Assembly: GCA_937958695.1 (NCBI GenBank)
Contig: CALGNK010000044.1
Coordinates: 1-26,934 of the forward strand
DNA length: 26,934 bases
Direction of reading: 5' to 3'
Source of the DNA: an uncultured bacterium
Lineage (GTDB): Bacteria > DUMJ01
This document shows positions 7,535 to 16,724 of this stretch, one piece after another. Below the pieces are notes generated by a model that did no database searches, was not told the DNA's origin, and saw nothing but the letters and a program-made list of their open reading frames with translations. A program made the position numbers and the translations under genes. Positions within the stretch are counted from its first letter, which is position 1. Every line of letters begins with the position of its first letter.

Positions 7535-9532
7535 ATGAGTATGTTTAGAGTAGAAGGAAACCGGCTTGTAAGAGAGTTTGATTATGAAAAGCTCTGGGTT
7601 GAACCCTGGGGTAAAGATAGTTTAAGAGTTCGTATAACAAAAGAATCGGAAATGCCAGATAAAGATTGGGCACTTTTAGAACAACCAGAGTTTAAGCCTG
7701 AGATAAATGTAGAGGAGAATAGAGCAAGTATTACTAATGGCAAGATTACTTGCTATATAAACGAGTTTGGCGCTATAAGTTTTAAGGATAATAAAGGAGA
7801 GACCTTGTTAGTAGAAAAATGGCAGACTAGGGATGACATCAACAATCGTATATCTCTTATGATCCCTGGAAGGGAATTGAAGCCTATTATAGGTGGGAAA
7901 TATAGAGCCACGGTTCGATTTCAAGGAAACGAGTCAGAAAAGATCTATGGTTTAGGGCAACATCAGGAACCTTTTTTAAATCTAAAGGGATGTAGTTTTG
8001 AATTAGCACAGAGGAATTCTCAGGTCAATATTCCATTTGCCCTATCTAATCTAGGTTATGGATTTTTATGGAATAATCCTGCTTATGGGCGAGTAAATCT
8101 AGCTAGAAATTGTATGGAATGGGTAGCTGAAGTTACAGATGTGATAGACTATTGGATTACAGCAGGGGATAACCCAGCGGAGATTATAGAGAACTATACA
8201 GCTACCACCGGAAGATCTCCGATGATAGCTGATTTTGCTTTAGGTTTCTGGCAGTCTAAACTTAGATATATAACTCAGGATGAATTGTTAGAGGTTGCTA
8301 GAGAGTATAAAAAAAGAGACCTTCCGCTTTCTGTTATAGTAATAGACTTTTTCCACTGGACTATGCAGGGAGAATGGCAGTTCGATCCAAAATATTGGCC
8401 AGACCCAGAGGGTATGGTAAAAGAATTAAAAGATATGGGCGTAGAGTTGATGGTTTCTATATGGCCCACTGTTGATACTCGTAGTAAATATTACAAGGAG
8501 ATGAAAGCCAAAGGTTATCTCCTAAATACTGAGCGTGGAGTTCGCGTCCATATGATGTTTAGGGGAAACGAGACTTTTGTAGACTTTACTAATCCAAATG
8601 CCCAGAGGTATGTTTGGGAAAAAGTGAAAGAGAATTACTATAAATATGGAATAAGGGTATTCTGGCTTGATGAGGCTGAGCCTGAATTTAGACCGTATGA
8701 CTTTGACAACATACGTGGATATTTAGGGCCATGGCTTGAGATTGGGAATATATACCCATTTATGTATGCCAAAGCATTTTACGATGGCATGGCCTCTGAA
8801 GGTATAAAAGATGTGGTGAATCTGGCTCGTTGTGCTTGGGCTGGGAGTCAACGCTTTGGAGTTATTATTTGGTCAGGGGATATACACTCAAACTTTGAGA
8901 CACTAAGAAAACAAGTCCCTGCAGGTCTCAATATGGGACTCTCTGGAATTCCTTGGTGGACAACAGATATTGGTGGATTCTATGGAGGAGACCCAAATGA
9001 CCCTAAATTTAGAGAACTTATAGTAAGGTGGTTCCAATTTGGAGTCTTTTGCCCAATATTTAGACTTCACGGTTATAGACTACCCGAGGGTAAAAAAGAT
9101 GAAGACGCTGGTATTTGGGACTTAGAAACTTGTGGGCCTAACGAGGTTTGGAGTTATGGTGAAGAGGCTTACGAAATAATAAAAGAACTCCTCTTTATGC
9201 GCGAGAGATTAAAGCCTTATATAAAAGAGCAGATGAGAATAGCTCATGAAAAAGGTTATCCAGTTATCCGTCCTCTATTCTTTGATTTCCCTGAGGATAG
9301 AGAATGTTGGAATGTAGAAGATGAGTATATGTTCGGTCCAGATATTTTAGTTGCACCTGTACTATATGAAGGAATGACTAAGAGAAGTGTTTATCTTCCG
9401 GAGGGTACAGAGTGGAAAGATATAAATAGCGGTAAGATATATAGTGGCGGTCAGTGGATTGAAGTTCCTACACCTCTTAGTGTAATCCCTGTATTTCTTA
9501 GAGCGGGGATAGATCTGCCTATAAAGGATTAA
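7535..9532 (+). CDS. GH31 alpha-glycosidase, probably alpha-xylosidase/alpha-glucosidase
   Basis: This family 31 glycoside hydrolase is a retaining enzyme acting on alpha-linked xylosides or glucosides. It has about 665 residues. The N-terminal beta-sandwich (~1-230) includes YGLGQHQEPF and SQVNIPFALSNLGYGFLWNNP. The TIM-barrel holds the nucleophile region VFWLDEAEPEF (~residue 380) and the acid/base region IIWSGDIHSNFETL (~447), followed by GLSGIPWWTTDIGGF. C-terminal beta domains include DILVAPVLYEG. No signal peptide is seen, so it is probably cytoplasmic and acts on imported oligosaccharides. AGGAGG at 7520-7525 touches an ATG at 7526, leaving no spacing, so I prefer the ATG at 7535. It lies right behind the damaged permease, a remnant of a sugar-use locus. 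Exact substrate is not determinable here. Confidence 0.9.
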   Translation: MSMFRVEGNRLVREFDYEKLWVEPWGKDSLRVRITKESEMPDKDWALLEQPEFKPEINVEENRASITNGKITCYINEFGAISFKDNKGETLLVEKWQTRDDINNRISLMIPGRELKPIIGGKYRATVRFQGNESEKIYGLGQHQEPFLNLKGCSFELAQRNSQVNIPFALSNLGYGFLWNNPAYGRVNLARNCMEWVAEVTDVIDYWITAGDNPAEIIENYTATTGRSPMIADFALGFWQSKLRYITQDELLEVAREYKKRDLPLSVIVIDFFHWTMQGEWQFDPKYWPDPEGMVKELKDMGVELMVSIWPTVDTRSKYYKEMKAKGYLLNTERGVRVHMMFRGNETFVDFTNPNAQRYVWEKVKENYYKYGIRVFWLDEAEPEFRPYDFDNIRGYLGPWLEIGNIYPFMYAKAFYDGMASEGIKDVVNLARCAWAGSQRFGVIIWSGDIHSNFETLRKQVPAGLNMGLSGIPWWTTDIGGFYGGDPNDPKFRELIVRWFQFGVFCPIFRLHGYRLPEGKKDEDAGIWDLETCGPNEVWSYGEEAYEIIKELLFMRERLKPYIKEQMRIAHEKGYPVIRPLFFDFPEDRECWNVEDEYMFGPDILVAPVLYEGMTKRSVYLPEGTEWKDINSGKIYSGGQWIEVPTPLSVIPVFLRAGIDLPIKD

Positions 9533-9544
9533 ATCTTAAGAAGA

Positions 9545-9593
9545 TAAGCCCTCCTAGAAGAATTTTTCTCTGTATTGCCTCTAGGAGGGCTTA
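9545..9593. terminator. Long hairpin after the GH31 gene
   Basis: A perfect 14-base inverted repeat (TAAGCCCTCCTAGA at 9545 and its complement at 9580-9593) is separated by a 21-base loop. It sits 12 bases after the GH31 stop, where a terminator is expected. Neither side has a clean T run, so it may instead be a transcript-end protector or a repeat. Confidence 0.5.
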
Positions 9594-9643
9594 CTCTAAT
9601 TGTAATCAAAATTTTAAATGGAGAAAGAAGGTGATAGACAAGA

Positions 9644-11464
9644 ATGAAGGACTTTTTCAAATATTTAGAAAAAGCTGAAGTGATAATATTCGATGGGGCA
9701 ACTGGAACAGAGCTTCTGAAGAGAGGATATCCTCAAGATAAGCCTATCGAATATGCAAATATTATAAACCCTGAGTTAGTATTATCTATCCATAGGGATT
9801 ATATAAGCGCAGGCGCTGATTGTATTGAAACAAATACCTTTGGGGCTAACGGATTTAACTTAAAAGATTGGGGATACGAAGATTTAGTAGAAAAGATAAA
9901 TAAAGCTGGGGTAAGATTGGCTAAAGAAGCCTCCGGGGAAGGTACTTATGTATTTGCAAGTATTGGACCAATAGGAAAACCTATAGGAGAAGGATTTGAA
10001 ATAAGTAGAGATAAAGCTACTGATATATACAAGAGACAAGTTATAAGTATTATGGAGGAAGAGCCTGATGGTTTGATATTAGAAACTATGACCTCAATAA
10101 GAGAGGTAGAGATCCTTATCGAATTGATGAAAGATCTTTCGATTCATATACCTATTATTGTCCAATTTTCCTTTTCAAAAGATATGAGTACCATTCTTGG
10201 AGAGGATATTTACAGGGTATTAGATTTCTTAAGAGGAATTGATGTTGATGTAATTGGATTGAATTGTGGGAATGGTCCTCTTCAAACCTTAGAAGCCCTC
10301 AAGATATTTTCAAAAAACTTAAACGGTCCATTTTCTATTCAGCCAAATGCAGGATATCCAAAGATTATTCAGAATAGACTTATATATACTACAGGAGAAG
10401 ATTATTTTGCTAGCTTTGTAAAAGAATATATAAGATATGGGGCAAAGATCATAGGGGGATGTTGTGGAACATCTCCAAGACATATAGCTTCTATTAGAGA
10501 GGTTATTAAGAAAGAAACATCAATAATAGATATAGCGATTGAAGAGGTTCAGAGAGAAAAGGTAGAATTAGTTAAGAAAGATGAACCATCGGAATTTTCC
10601 AAAAAACTTGGTAAGAAGTTTTTATTCACAGTAGAAATAAATCCTCCAAAAGGAATAGAAATAGAAAAGGTAAAGACAGATGTTAAGATTTTAAAAGAAG
10701 TAGGTGTAGATGATATAAATATTTCAGACTCTCCTATGGCTAGGGTTAGAATATCTCCTATAGCTTTAGCACATATACTTAAAGAGGAATTAGATATAGA
10801 ATCTATACTTCATTTTACATGTAGGGATAGAAATCTTATAGGACTTCAATCCGAGCTCTTAGGCGCTGCTGCATTGGGCATAAAGAATGTTTTGGCATTA
10901 ACGGGAGACCCTCCATCTATAGGGGATCATCCGCAGGCAAAACCTGTATTTGATGTTACTTCAGAAGGGCTTGTGATGATAATGAATAAATTAAACAATG
11001 GTACCGATTATATGGATAATCCTATAGGATTATCAACAAATTTCACCATAGGTGTGGCGGTGAATCCTAATGTAGAGGAGATAGATAAAGAGTTAGAAAG
11101 GTTAAAGCGAAAGATTGAGAATGGTGCTAATTTTATTGAGACTCAGCCTATATACACTAGATAAGTTCTGGAGAGATTCTTATAGAGAGTTAGTTTTAAA
11201 TTACCCCCTATCTTAGTAGGAATTCTTCCACTGAGAAGCTTTAGACATGCAGAGTTCTTACATAATGAGGTACCTGGCATATCTATTCCTAGAAATATTA
11301 GAGAAAGAATGGCTAACTCTAAAGATCAGAAAAAAGAGGGGATAGAGATAGCTTTAGAGATAGTTGAAAGTATAAAAGATATGGCTAGTGGTATATACAT
11401 AATACCACCTTTTGATAGGTATGATATTGCTATTGAGATTATAAGATTTTGCCACATTTTATGA
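9644..11464 (+). pseudogene. Bifunctional homocysteine S-methyltransferase / methylenetetrahydrofolate reductase with two in-frame stops
   Basis: This is a fusion of the YitJ type. The N-terminal barrel (~1-290) is a zinc-dependent homocysteine methyltransferase: IFDGATGTELLKRG, ETNTFGAN, the zinc Cys of GLNCGNG (~205) and the pair in GGCCGTSPRH (~270). The second domain, from ~315, is methylenetetrahydrofolate reductase (FTVEINPPKG, NVLALTGDPP, NGANFIETQPIY). Translation stops at TAA 11162-11164, after 506 residues. The same frame then continues as VLERFL, a TAG at 11183-11185, and the normal family ending PILVGILPLRSFRHAEFLHN to TGA 11462-11464. Removing the two stops gives about 605 residues, the usual length. 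The methyltransferase half could still work; the reductase barrel would be incomplete. An alternative is readthrough or sequencing error, but two independent stops make recent decay more likely. Confidence 0.85.
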
Positions 11465-11470
11465 TATAAT
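11463..11470 (+). promoter_or_regulatory. -10 element of the pilin operon
   Basis: TATAAT at 11465-11470, preceded by TG at 11462-11463 one base upstream (TGATATAAT), is an extended -10, 36 bases before the first pilin gene's ATG and overlapping the end of the MTHFR frame. No clear -35 is seen. AGAGGGGC just before the ATG at 11506 serves as ribosome site. Confidence 0.5.
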
Positions 11471-11505
11471 AATACCTATCAAAGAGATATTAGTAAGAGG
11501 GGCAT

Positions 11506-12591
11506 ATGGAGAAAAAGGGAGGTTTTATTTTAGTATTTGTAATATTTTTAATCTTACTCCTCAGTATGTTTATTCTCTTGGGTATGGTTATCGTGTTAAA
11601 TCTTCATAGAAGCTTAAAGATAAGTTTCGATGTAAATCTAAAAGCCAACGAGGTAGCTAATGCTGGGATAGAGGATGCCATATCCTGGTTTAAAAGACAG
11701 CTTGTTCAACCAGTGCAAGATTTTTCGCCAAGTGGAAATGATACTGAAGAACCTGATATAGGCTTAGTGAGAGAGTATCTAATCTCTGGAAATGTGTATG
11801 GGAGGTATGAGGTTCCTAAAAATAAAGTGGAGGATGTTTCTATCATAAGGGGGCTTTCTCAACGTGGAAGCATATGGAAGATTACAAGTTATGGGTATGT
11901 TTTTCATAGGTTAGACCCTAATAAGAGGTTTAATGAATCTCCAAATAGAGTACTTGGATGGAGCAAATTATCTACAGAAATAAGGAGAATAGATGTTAAT
12001 CTCCCTATTGAATCTGCAATTTTAGCGGAAAGGAATGTCCAGATAGGTAGAGGTGGAAGAGTCCGTGGAGGTATAGCTACTAATGGTAAGGTTACTGGTA
12101 AGCAAGGAGAAATTCAAGGAACAATTCTAGAGAATCAGAGTATGGCTCTTGATCCATTCTCTATCTTTGGTCTCTCTCTAGAAGAACTGAGTAATATTGC
12201 AGATATAAGTGTATCAAGAGTAGAAGAACTACCAGAAAAATTACCAAGTTCGGCTTTGATATATATAGATGGTAATGCTCAATTTGGTCGTAGAAGGCCA
12301 TTGAACGGAGGGGGAATTCTTATAATAAATGGGAATCTAAATATCCAAGCTGGAAGTAATAGTAACTTTACAGGTATTATATACGTTGTTGGTAATTCCA
12401 GCAGTAACTATAATCAACAGGCGCCCTCTTTAATATCGGGTTGTATAGTGGTTACAGGTTCGGTAGTTAATTTGGAAGGGACAGGAGAGATATCTGAGAT
12501 AGATTTTGATAAAAATATTATAGATATGATGAAGCGGAGAGTAGGCCTTTATAGAAGGGCTACCCCTCTTATAAAGGAGGAGGTCCAATGA
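11506..12591 (+). CDS. PilX/GspK-like type IV pilus minor subunit
   Basis: A 361-residue protein with a short basic leader (MEKKGG), then about 28 hydrophobic residues (FILVFVIFLILLLSMFILL). This is the layout of a prepilin, but mature position 5 is Phe rather than Glu, as in minor pilins of the GspK/PilX kind that cap the fibre. The next segment, ANEVANAGIEDAISWF, resembles the AxxAxAGIEDAL stretch of PilX-type proteins. The C-terminal half is rich in Gly, Asn and Ser (GGGILIINGNLNIQAGS, then TGIIYVVGN), suggesting a beta-helix-like passenger. The gene overlaps the next prepilin by four bases and is first in a three-gene pilin operon. PilX-like is inferred from layout; the specific role is not known. 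Confidence 0.75.
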   Translation: MEKKGGFILVFVIFLILLLSMFILLGMVIVLNLHRSLKISFDVNLKANEVANAGIEDAISWFKRQLVQPVQDFSPSGNDTEEPDIGLVREYLISGNVYGRYEVPKNKVEDVSIIRGLSQRGSIWKITSYGYVFHRLDPNKRFNESPNRVLGWSKLSTEIRRIDVNLPIESAILAERNVQIGRGGRVRGGIATNGKVTGKQGEIQGTILENQSMALDPFSIFGLSLEELSNIADISVSRVEELPEKLPSSALIYIDGNAQFGRRRPLNGGGILIINGNLNIQAGSNSNFTGIIYVVGNSSSNYNQQAPSLISGCIVVTGSVVNLEGTGEISEIDFDKNIIDMMKRRVGLYRRATPLIKEEVQ

Positions 12592-15500
12592 AGAAGGGTT
12601 TTACTCTGATAGAGGTATTGATAAGTTTGTTTGTTCTTGGAATAGTAATTGCTATTATAGCCAATTATATTGGTATGACATTTAACTATACTGCAAATAA
12701 TCAGGATGTTTCATTTTCAAATGTTAAGGCAAATCAGATATTAGAAGAGCTCAAAAGCTATGTAAGAAAAGGAGAAGAGAAAAGGGCAGAATATCTAGAT
12801 AACTTTGACGATGGAACTAGCTATAATCCAGTACTTACTACACTTAAAGATGCTACCCCAGATTCTATCCTAAGTGGTAATAGTAAATTAAGTGATGGAA
12901 GCTGGAGATATTATAGAAGAATAACAGTGAAGAGATTACCAAACATCGAGAGTCGTGATATAAGGTATGTTATAGTAGAATTGTTTAAAAAAGTTGGAAA
13001 CGACTATAAGAAACTTGCAGACCTAAGTACTATAATTTCAACGATGGGCTCACCTGATATACCTCAGCAGGTTTATGATGTATATCTAATTGCTATAGAA
13101 AATGTCCCTGGGTGGTGGGTAAACACTACAAATTTGAGAATGATGATTGATAGCGCTATTAGTGAACTAGAGTCTAGGAATCCAAATCTCTCTATAAGAA
13201 CCCACTGGATAACAAGGCTCTCTTATGGAAGAGATGAATACTATAGACCATACATAAATAAAGAAAATACAGTGGCACAAGATATTCTTTGGACTTATCT
13301 ATATCCAGGACTACTGAATAATTCTGGAAGCGCTAATTCCTACTATTTTGATGCAAATTTTATAAAGGGTAAACTCAATATTGATGAATCTTTTAATGAT
13401 GGGAGATACGCCTTAGCTGACCAGTTTAATCACAGTATGAGATATCCAGATGAGATACTTAGGTATAACTATGAGAAACAGTTTAATCCTGGCTTAGAAC
13501 CAAGTTGGCGGATGTTAATGGAAGACTTATTCTCAAACCCAGAAAAGTATAAGAATTCTATTATAATAAACCTTCACGGTGAGTTAATGCCTTTTCCTCC
13601 TTTAAGAAACTACTCTGATCCAGCTAAAGATCCTGAAGTTTATCCTGGCGTAAGAGTAGTAACGCATCCGGAAAAGTTAAAATACAACGTTAACGAAGAT
13701 GTAAAACTAAGGGTATACTCATATCTTATGCCTGAATACTCCTCACCTTATACTGTAGATAATATCACCATCCTTTTTAGAGGAATTAATCTTGATATAA
13801 ATAACGATGGGAATATAGAAGGTATAAAAGGTATAGATTTTATTAAAGGTGATGGAAATACAAGATACGAAAAAATCTCTGCACTTTCTGGAACTCATTA
13901 TAGTGCTAGTATTGTTTATGATACCAATGGAACTCTAATAGGCACAAAGATACTACTTAAAAATACACCAACGAAGTGTCCTTATCATAGTAGTAGTAAA
14001 ACAGGATTGCCTAGTAGTAAGAAGCTCTATGGACTTGAATATATACCTTGTGTGGTAGGAAAATCCTCCAATCCTTTGGATTGGCAAGATTTGACAGTAT
14101 CTGGAGATATTGCTAAGAATACCGCTAGATGGATAATAACCTTAGATAAAAACATCCTAAGTAACATATACCCTTCTAATAAAATGCTTACTGTAGAGAC
14201 TTATATAGGAGATAAAGGGGCTAACAATATTCCAGACCCAATACAGTATACTCCAAACCGTTCTAGGACATTCACCTGGATTGGTCTAGAACCTCCAATT
14301 ACAGAAAGATTTCAATTTATGGGAGATCCAAGATACTGTCCCTATTCAGATGTAAAGAATGATGGTAGATATAATAGATGGTTTACATCTGATCTATCTG
14401 GTTATTATGGTTTTAGTGGAAACAATGGTTGGGGTATGCAGTATAGCTCAAATAGTCCATTTGATTCCGATATACCTAGATATTTCCAAGTTTTTAGAGA
14501 TGGTATCTTAAGGTCTTCTAGTATATTTACTAGTGTTACCGGATTTTCATTCTACTACATTGGTTTTGGCCAAGAGATGGGTGGAGATACTGCAAATCCT
14601 TATATAAATAATCTATTAGATAATCCCATATCGAGTCTTCCTTGGGGAGGGGATTCTGGGAGAACAACAAAGGTAGACGAAATAATACCAGATGATGGGG
14701 CAAACCAGTCTTACTGTAGGTTAATAAAGGATAAAGATTCTAATTGGTATTCTAGGATCTGGCTTGGAGAACTATATCCAGATAATGAGTATAATAATTG
14801 GAAAACAAATGGTAATTTATCTTTCTCAAGATTCTATAGGGAAAGATATAAAGTATTGCTAAATTCTTATGATAGATTTAAAAGGACAAGGGAGTATGGT
14901 CCACCTACCGCACTAAACGGAAGCTCTAATCCTTCTGATTCTAATTTAGGGTTTAATCATGAACATAGGAATTCTAATAATACAGCAACACTTACTAGCG
15001 ATGGAAGAAGGATGAATGAGACTTTTAATATAGTTTTACCAGAGTCGATGGAGGCAAGAAGACCTTTCGCTATAAACGTTAATTTGCAAACAAAGGGTTG
15101 GATGCCCTCTCAGTGGAATGAATCTTATTTTGGCAATTATAGAGGAACTTTGAGTTTTTATAAATCATACTATAACGCTCCACCTGACATTAGTAATTAT
15201 AGATCTAGTGCTCTTTTAAAGTTGACCGCTCCTACCCTTGCTGGTGATACAAAGACCGGATATTTTTTGATAAATGGGTTATCTCCAGCCGGAGAGGCAG
15301 GGGTTGCTTTTATCTCTAGGTATGCCCTTGTAAGTAGTATTATGGGGTTTCTTGATGCTGGAAACCCTTCAAATCCACATAGGATAGAACAGGTTCCATA
15401 CATATCTATCACTTCTCCTACAGAAATAGATGAGATAGATAATCCAGAGAACATTACTATAGAATGGCTCTTAGAATGGAAACGATGGGATGGAAAACCC

Positions 15501-15782
15501 TATTCTAATTATACATATACCAATCCACCCCAAGTAATTTATGCAATAAAATATTCTAAGGACGGTGGAAAGACTTGGAATTATGTTCAAGATGATCAGT
15601 CTACATATCCAGGAGAAAGGCCGGATGATGCTCATAAGGTGGAAGGGGTAACATCATATGTACTTAATACTCCACCTGACAAATTCCCTATAGGTACCTA
15701 TTTATTTATGGTAGAAGCTCATAGGAGGGATATCCGTAACCACTATGCTTTCCATCAGAGAAGGGTATTTATAAGAAGATGA
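12588..15782 (+). CDS. Giant prepilin-like protein (PilV/GspI-type N terminus, 1064 residues)
   Basis: Starts with a canonical prepilin peptidase site and methylation motif, KKG/FTLIEVLISLFVLG, with Glu at mature position 5, followed by the long hydrophobic helix. The rest, about 1030 residues, should lie outside the membrane and is several times larger than usual for a pilin (150-250 residues). It is rich in Asn, Tyr, Ser and Pro. A DINNDGNIEGI stretch at about residue 402 has the Dx[DN]xDG form of calcium-binding loops. The last ~120 residues look like an Ig/fibronectin-type beta domain, with KYSKDGGKTWNYV and a final beta strand VFIRR. The middle is not recognised. It overlaps both neighbours by ATGA, so all three are made together. 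A tip adhesin or secreted-substrate-binding role is inference. Confidence 0.8.
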   Translation: MKKGFTLIEVLISLFVLGIVIAIIANYIGMTFNYTANNQDVSFSNVKANQILEELKSYVRKGEEKRAEYLDNFDDGTSYNPVLTTLKDATPDSILSGNSKLSDGSWRYYRRITVKRLPNIESRDIRYVIVELFKKVGNDYKKLADLSTIISTMGSPDIPQQVYDVYLIAIENVPGWWVNTTNLRMMIDSAISELESRNPNLSIRTHWITRLSYGRDEYYRPYINKENTVAQDILWTYLYPGLLNNSGSANSYYFDANFIKGKLNIDESFNDGRYALADQFNHSMRYPDEILRYNYEKQFNPGLEPSWRMLMEDLFSNPEKYKNSIIINLHGELMPFPPLRNYSDPAKDPEVYPGVRVVTHPEKLKYNVNEDVKLRVYSYLMPEYSSPYTVDNITILFRGINLDINNDGNIEGIKGIDFIKGDGNTRYEKISALSGTHYSASIVYDTNGTLIGTKILLKNTPTKCPYHSSSKTGLPSSKKLYGLEYIPCVVGKSSNPLDWQDLTVSGDIAKNTARWIITLDKNILSNIYPSNKMLTVETYIGDKGANNIPDPIQYTPNRSRTFTWIGLEPPITERFQFMGDPRYCPYSDVKNDGRYNRWFTSDLSGYYGFSGNNGWGMQYSSNSPFDSDIPRYFQVFRDGILRSSSIFTSVTGFSFYYIGFGQEMGGDTANPYINNLLDNPISSLPWGGDSGRTTKVDEIIPDDGANQSYCRLIKDKDSNWYSRIWLGELYPDNEYNNWKTNGNLSFSRFYRERYKVLLNSYDRFKRTREYGPPTALNGSSNPSDSNLGFNHEHRNSNNTATLTSDGRRMNETFNIVLPESMEARRPFAINVNLQTKGWMPSQWNESYFGNYRGTLSFYKSYYNAPPDISNYRSSALLKLTAPTLAGDTKTGYFLINGLSPAGEAGVAFISRYALVSSIMGFLDAGNPSNPHRIEQVPYISITSPTEIDEIDNPENITIEWLLEWKRWDGKPYSNYTYTNPPQVIYAIKYSKDGGKTWNYVQDDQSTYPGERPDDAHKVEGVTSYVLNTPPDKFPIGTYLFMVEAHRRDIRNHYAFHQRRVFIRR

Positions 15783-16723
15783 GATCAGGTTTTACCTTGA
15801 TAGAGTTACTCATAGCTTTAGTCATAGTCTCTTTAGTTATACCTATAATTTATGAGATTTCGGAGAGTGTAATATTTTCTACAACTACCTTAACCGCTAC
15901 AAATGATATAAAACTAATAAACCAGCGACTTATAGAAGATATAAAGACAGATATTGTTCAGTCAGCGTTAATATTTGATAATAATTCTAGTTATAAAGAT
16001 AAAATTTCTTTAAATACTCCTCCTAATTTTACAACTTTAAGCGGGAATAAGCTTCCCATCATAGATGAAACTGGTAATTTCCCTCCTAACCCAGACAATG
16101 TGGGTAATGTGCTTTTTATAGCTAAGTACCTTAGCCCTATAGAGCTTGCAGTTAACGGAACTGAATATAGGATAGATATCTATAGGTTTATATACTATTT
16201 TCTAGCAAAAGATACTACTTATAAAATAAAGGAGAGAAATCCGATAGTACTACTGAAAGCCCAGTCTAGAGAATCATATATAGACTATTTGACAATAAAT
16301 AACGTTTCAGATAACAACAAGAAAAGGGCTTTAGTTGTAGCCCTATATAACAGTGGAATAAGATATTCTGTTGATCTAAAAAATGTAAAGTTTTATGAAT
16401 TAAGAAGTAATGGGAATCTTTCTCTACTGAATAATTATCAAATTCAAATGGACGCTATGCCTGCGCTTAGAGATTTTGGAATTTGTCAGCTTCCAACTGG
16501 AAGTGTTTACTATGCTATAGGTTATAATACAGAGCATCTAAATATCCCTAAATTTGCCAATGCAAATAATAATGGAGACGGTTTCCCAAACGGATTTGAG
16601 GTAGCGGTAATTGGTCCAAAATCTAGTAGAGACGTATTAATTAGAACTGTTGTAATTTCTCATATCTCAGGTAGAGCCCTTGGAAACGAAAAATTAACAA
16701 TTATAAGTGTTCCTCAATTTTGA
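15779..16723 (+). CDS. PilW/GspJ-like minor prepilin
   Basis: A 314-residue protein with the prepilin motif RSG/FTLIELLIALVIVSLVIP, including Glu5, and a following amphipathic helix (IKLINQRLIEDIKTDIVQSA). The remaining ~250 residues form a probable extracytoplasmic beta-rich head with no recognised domain. N-terminal features and its third position after PilX-like and PilV-like genes fit PilW/GspJ, a member of the minor pilin priming complex. It begins with an ATGA overlap to the giant prepilin. It ends one base before the stop codon of the convergent DUF4129 gene, with no hairpin between them. Confidence 0.78.
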   Translation: MRSGFTLIELLIALVIVSLVIPIIYEISESVIFSTTTLTATNDIKLINQRLIEDIKTDIVQSALIFDNNSSYKDKISLNTPPNFTTLSGNKLPIIDETGNFPPNPDNVGNVLFIAKYLSPIELAVNGTEYRIDIYRFIYYFLAKDTTYKIKERNPIVLLKAQSRESYIDYLTINNVSDNNKKRALVVALYNSGIRYSVDLKNVKFYELRSNGNLSLLNNYQIQMDAMPALRDFGICQLPTGSVYYAIGYNTEHLNIPKFANANNNGDGFPNGFEVAVIGPKSSRDVLIRTVVISHISGRALGNEKLTIISVPQF

Positions 16724-16724
16724 T

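Noticed and set aside
11162-11185. Recoding (pyrrolysine or general stop reassignment) of the two stops in the MTHFR frame
   Set aside because: One is TAA and the other TAG, and both codons serve as real stops elsewhere in the window (TAA for accD and purB, TAG for the MoxR gene). Decay explains it more simply.
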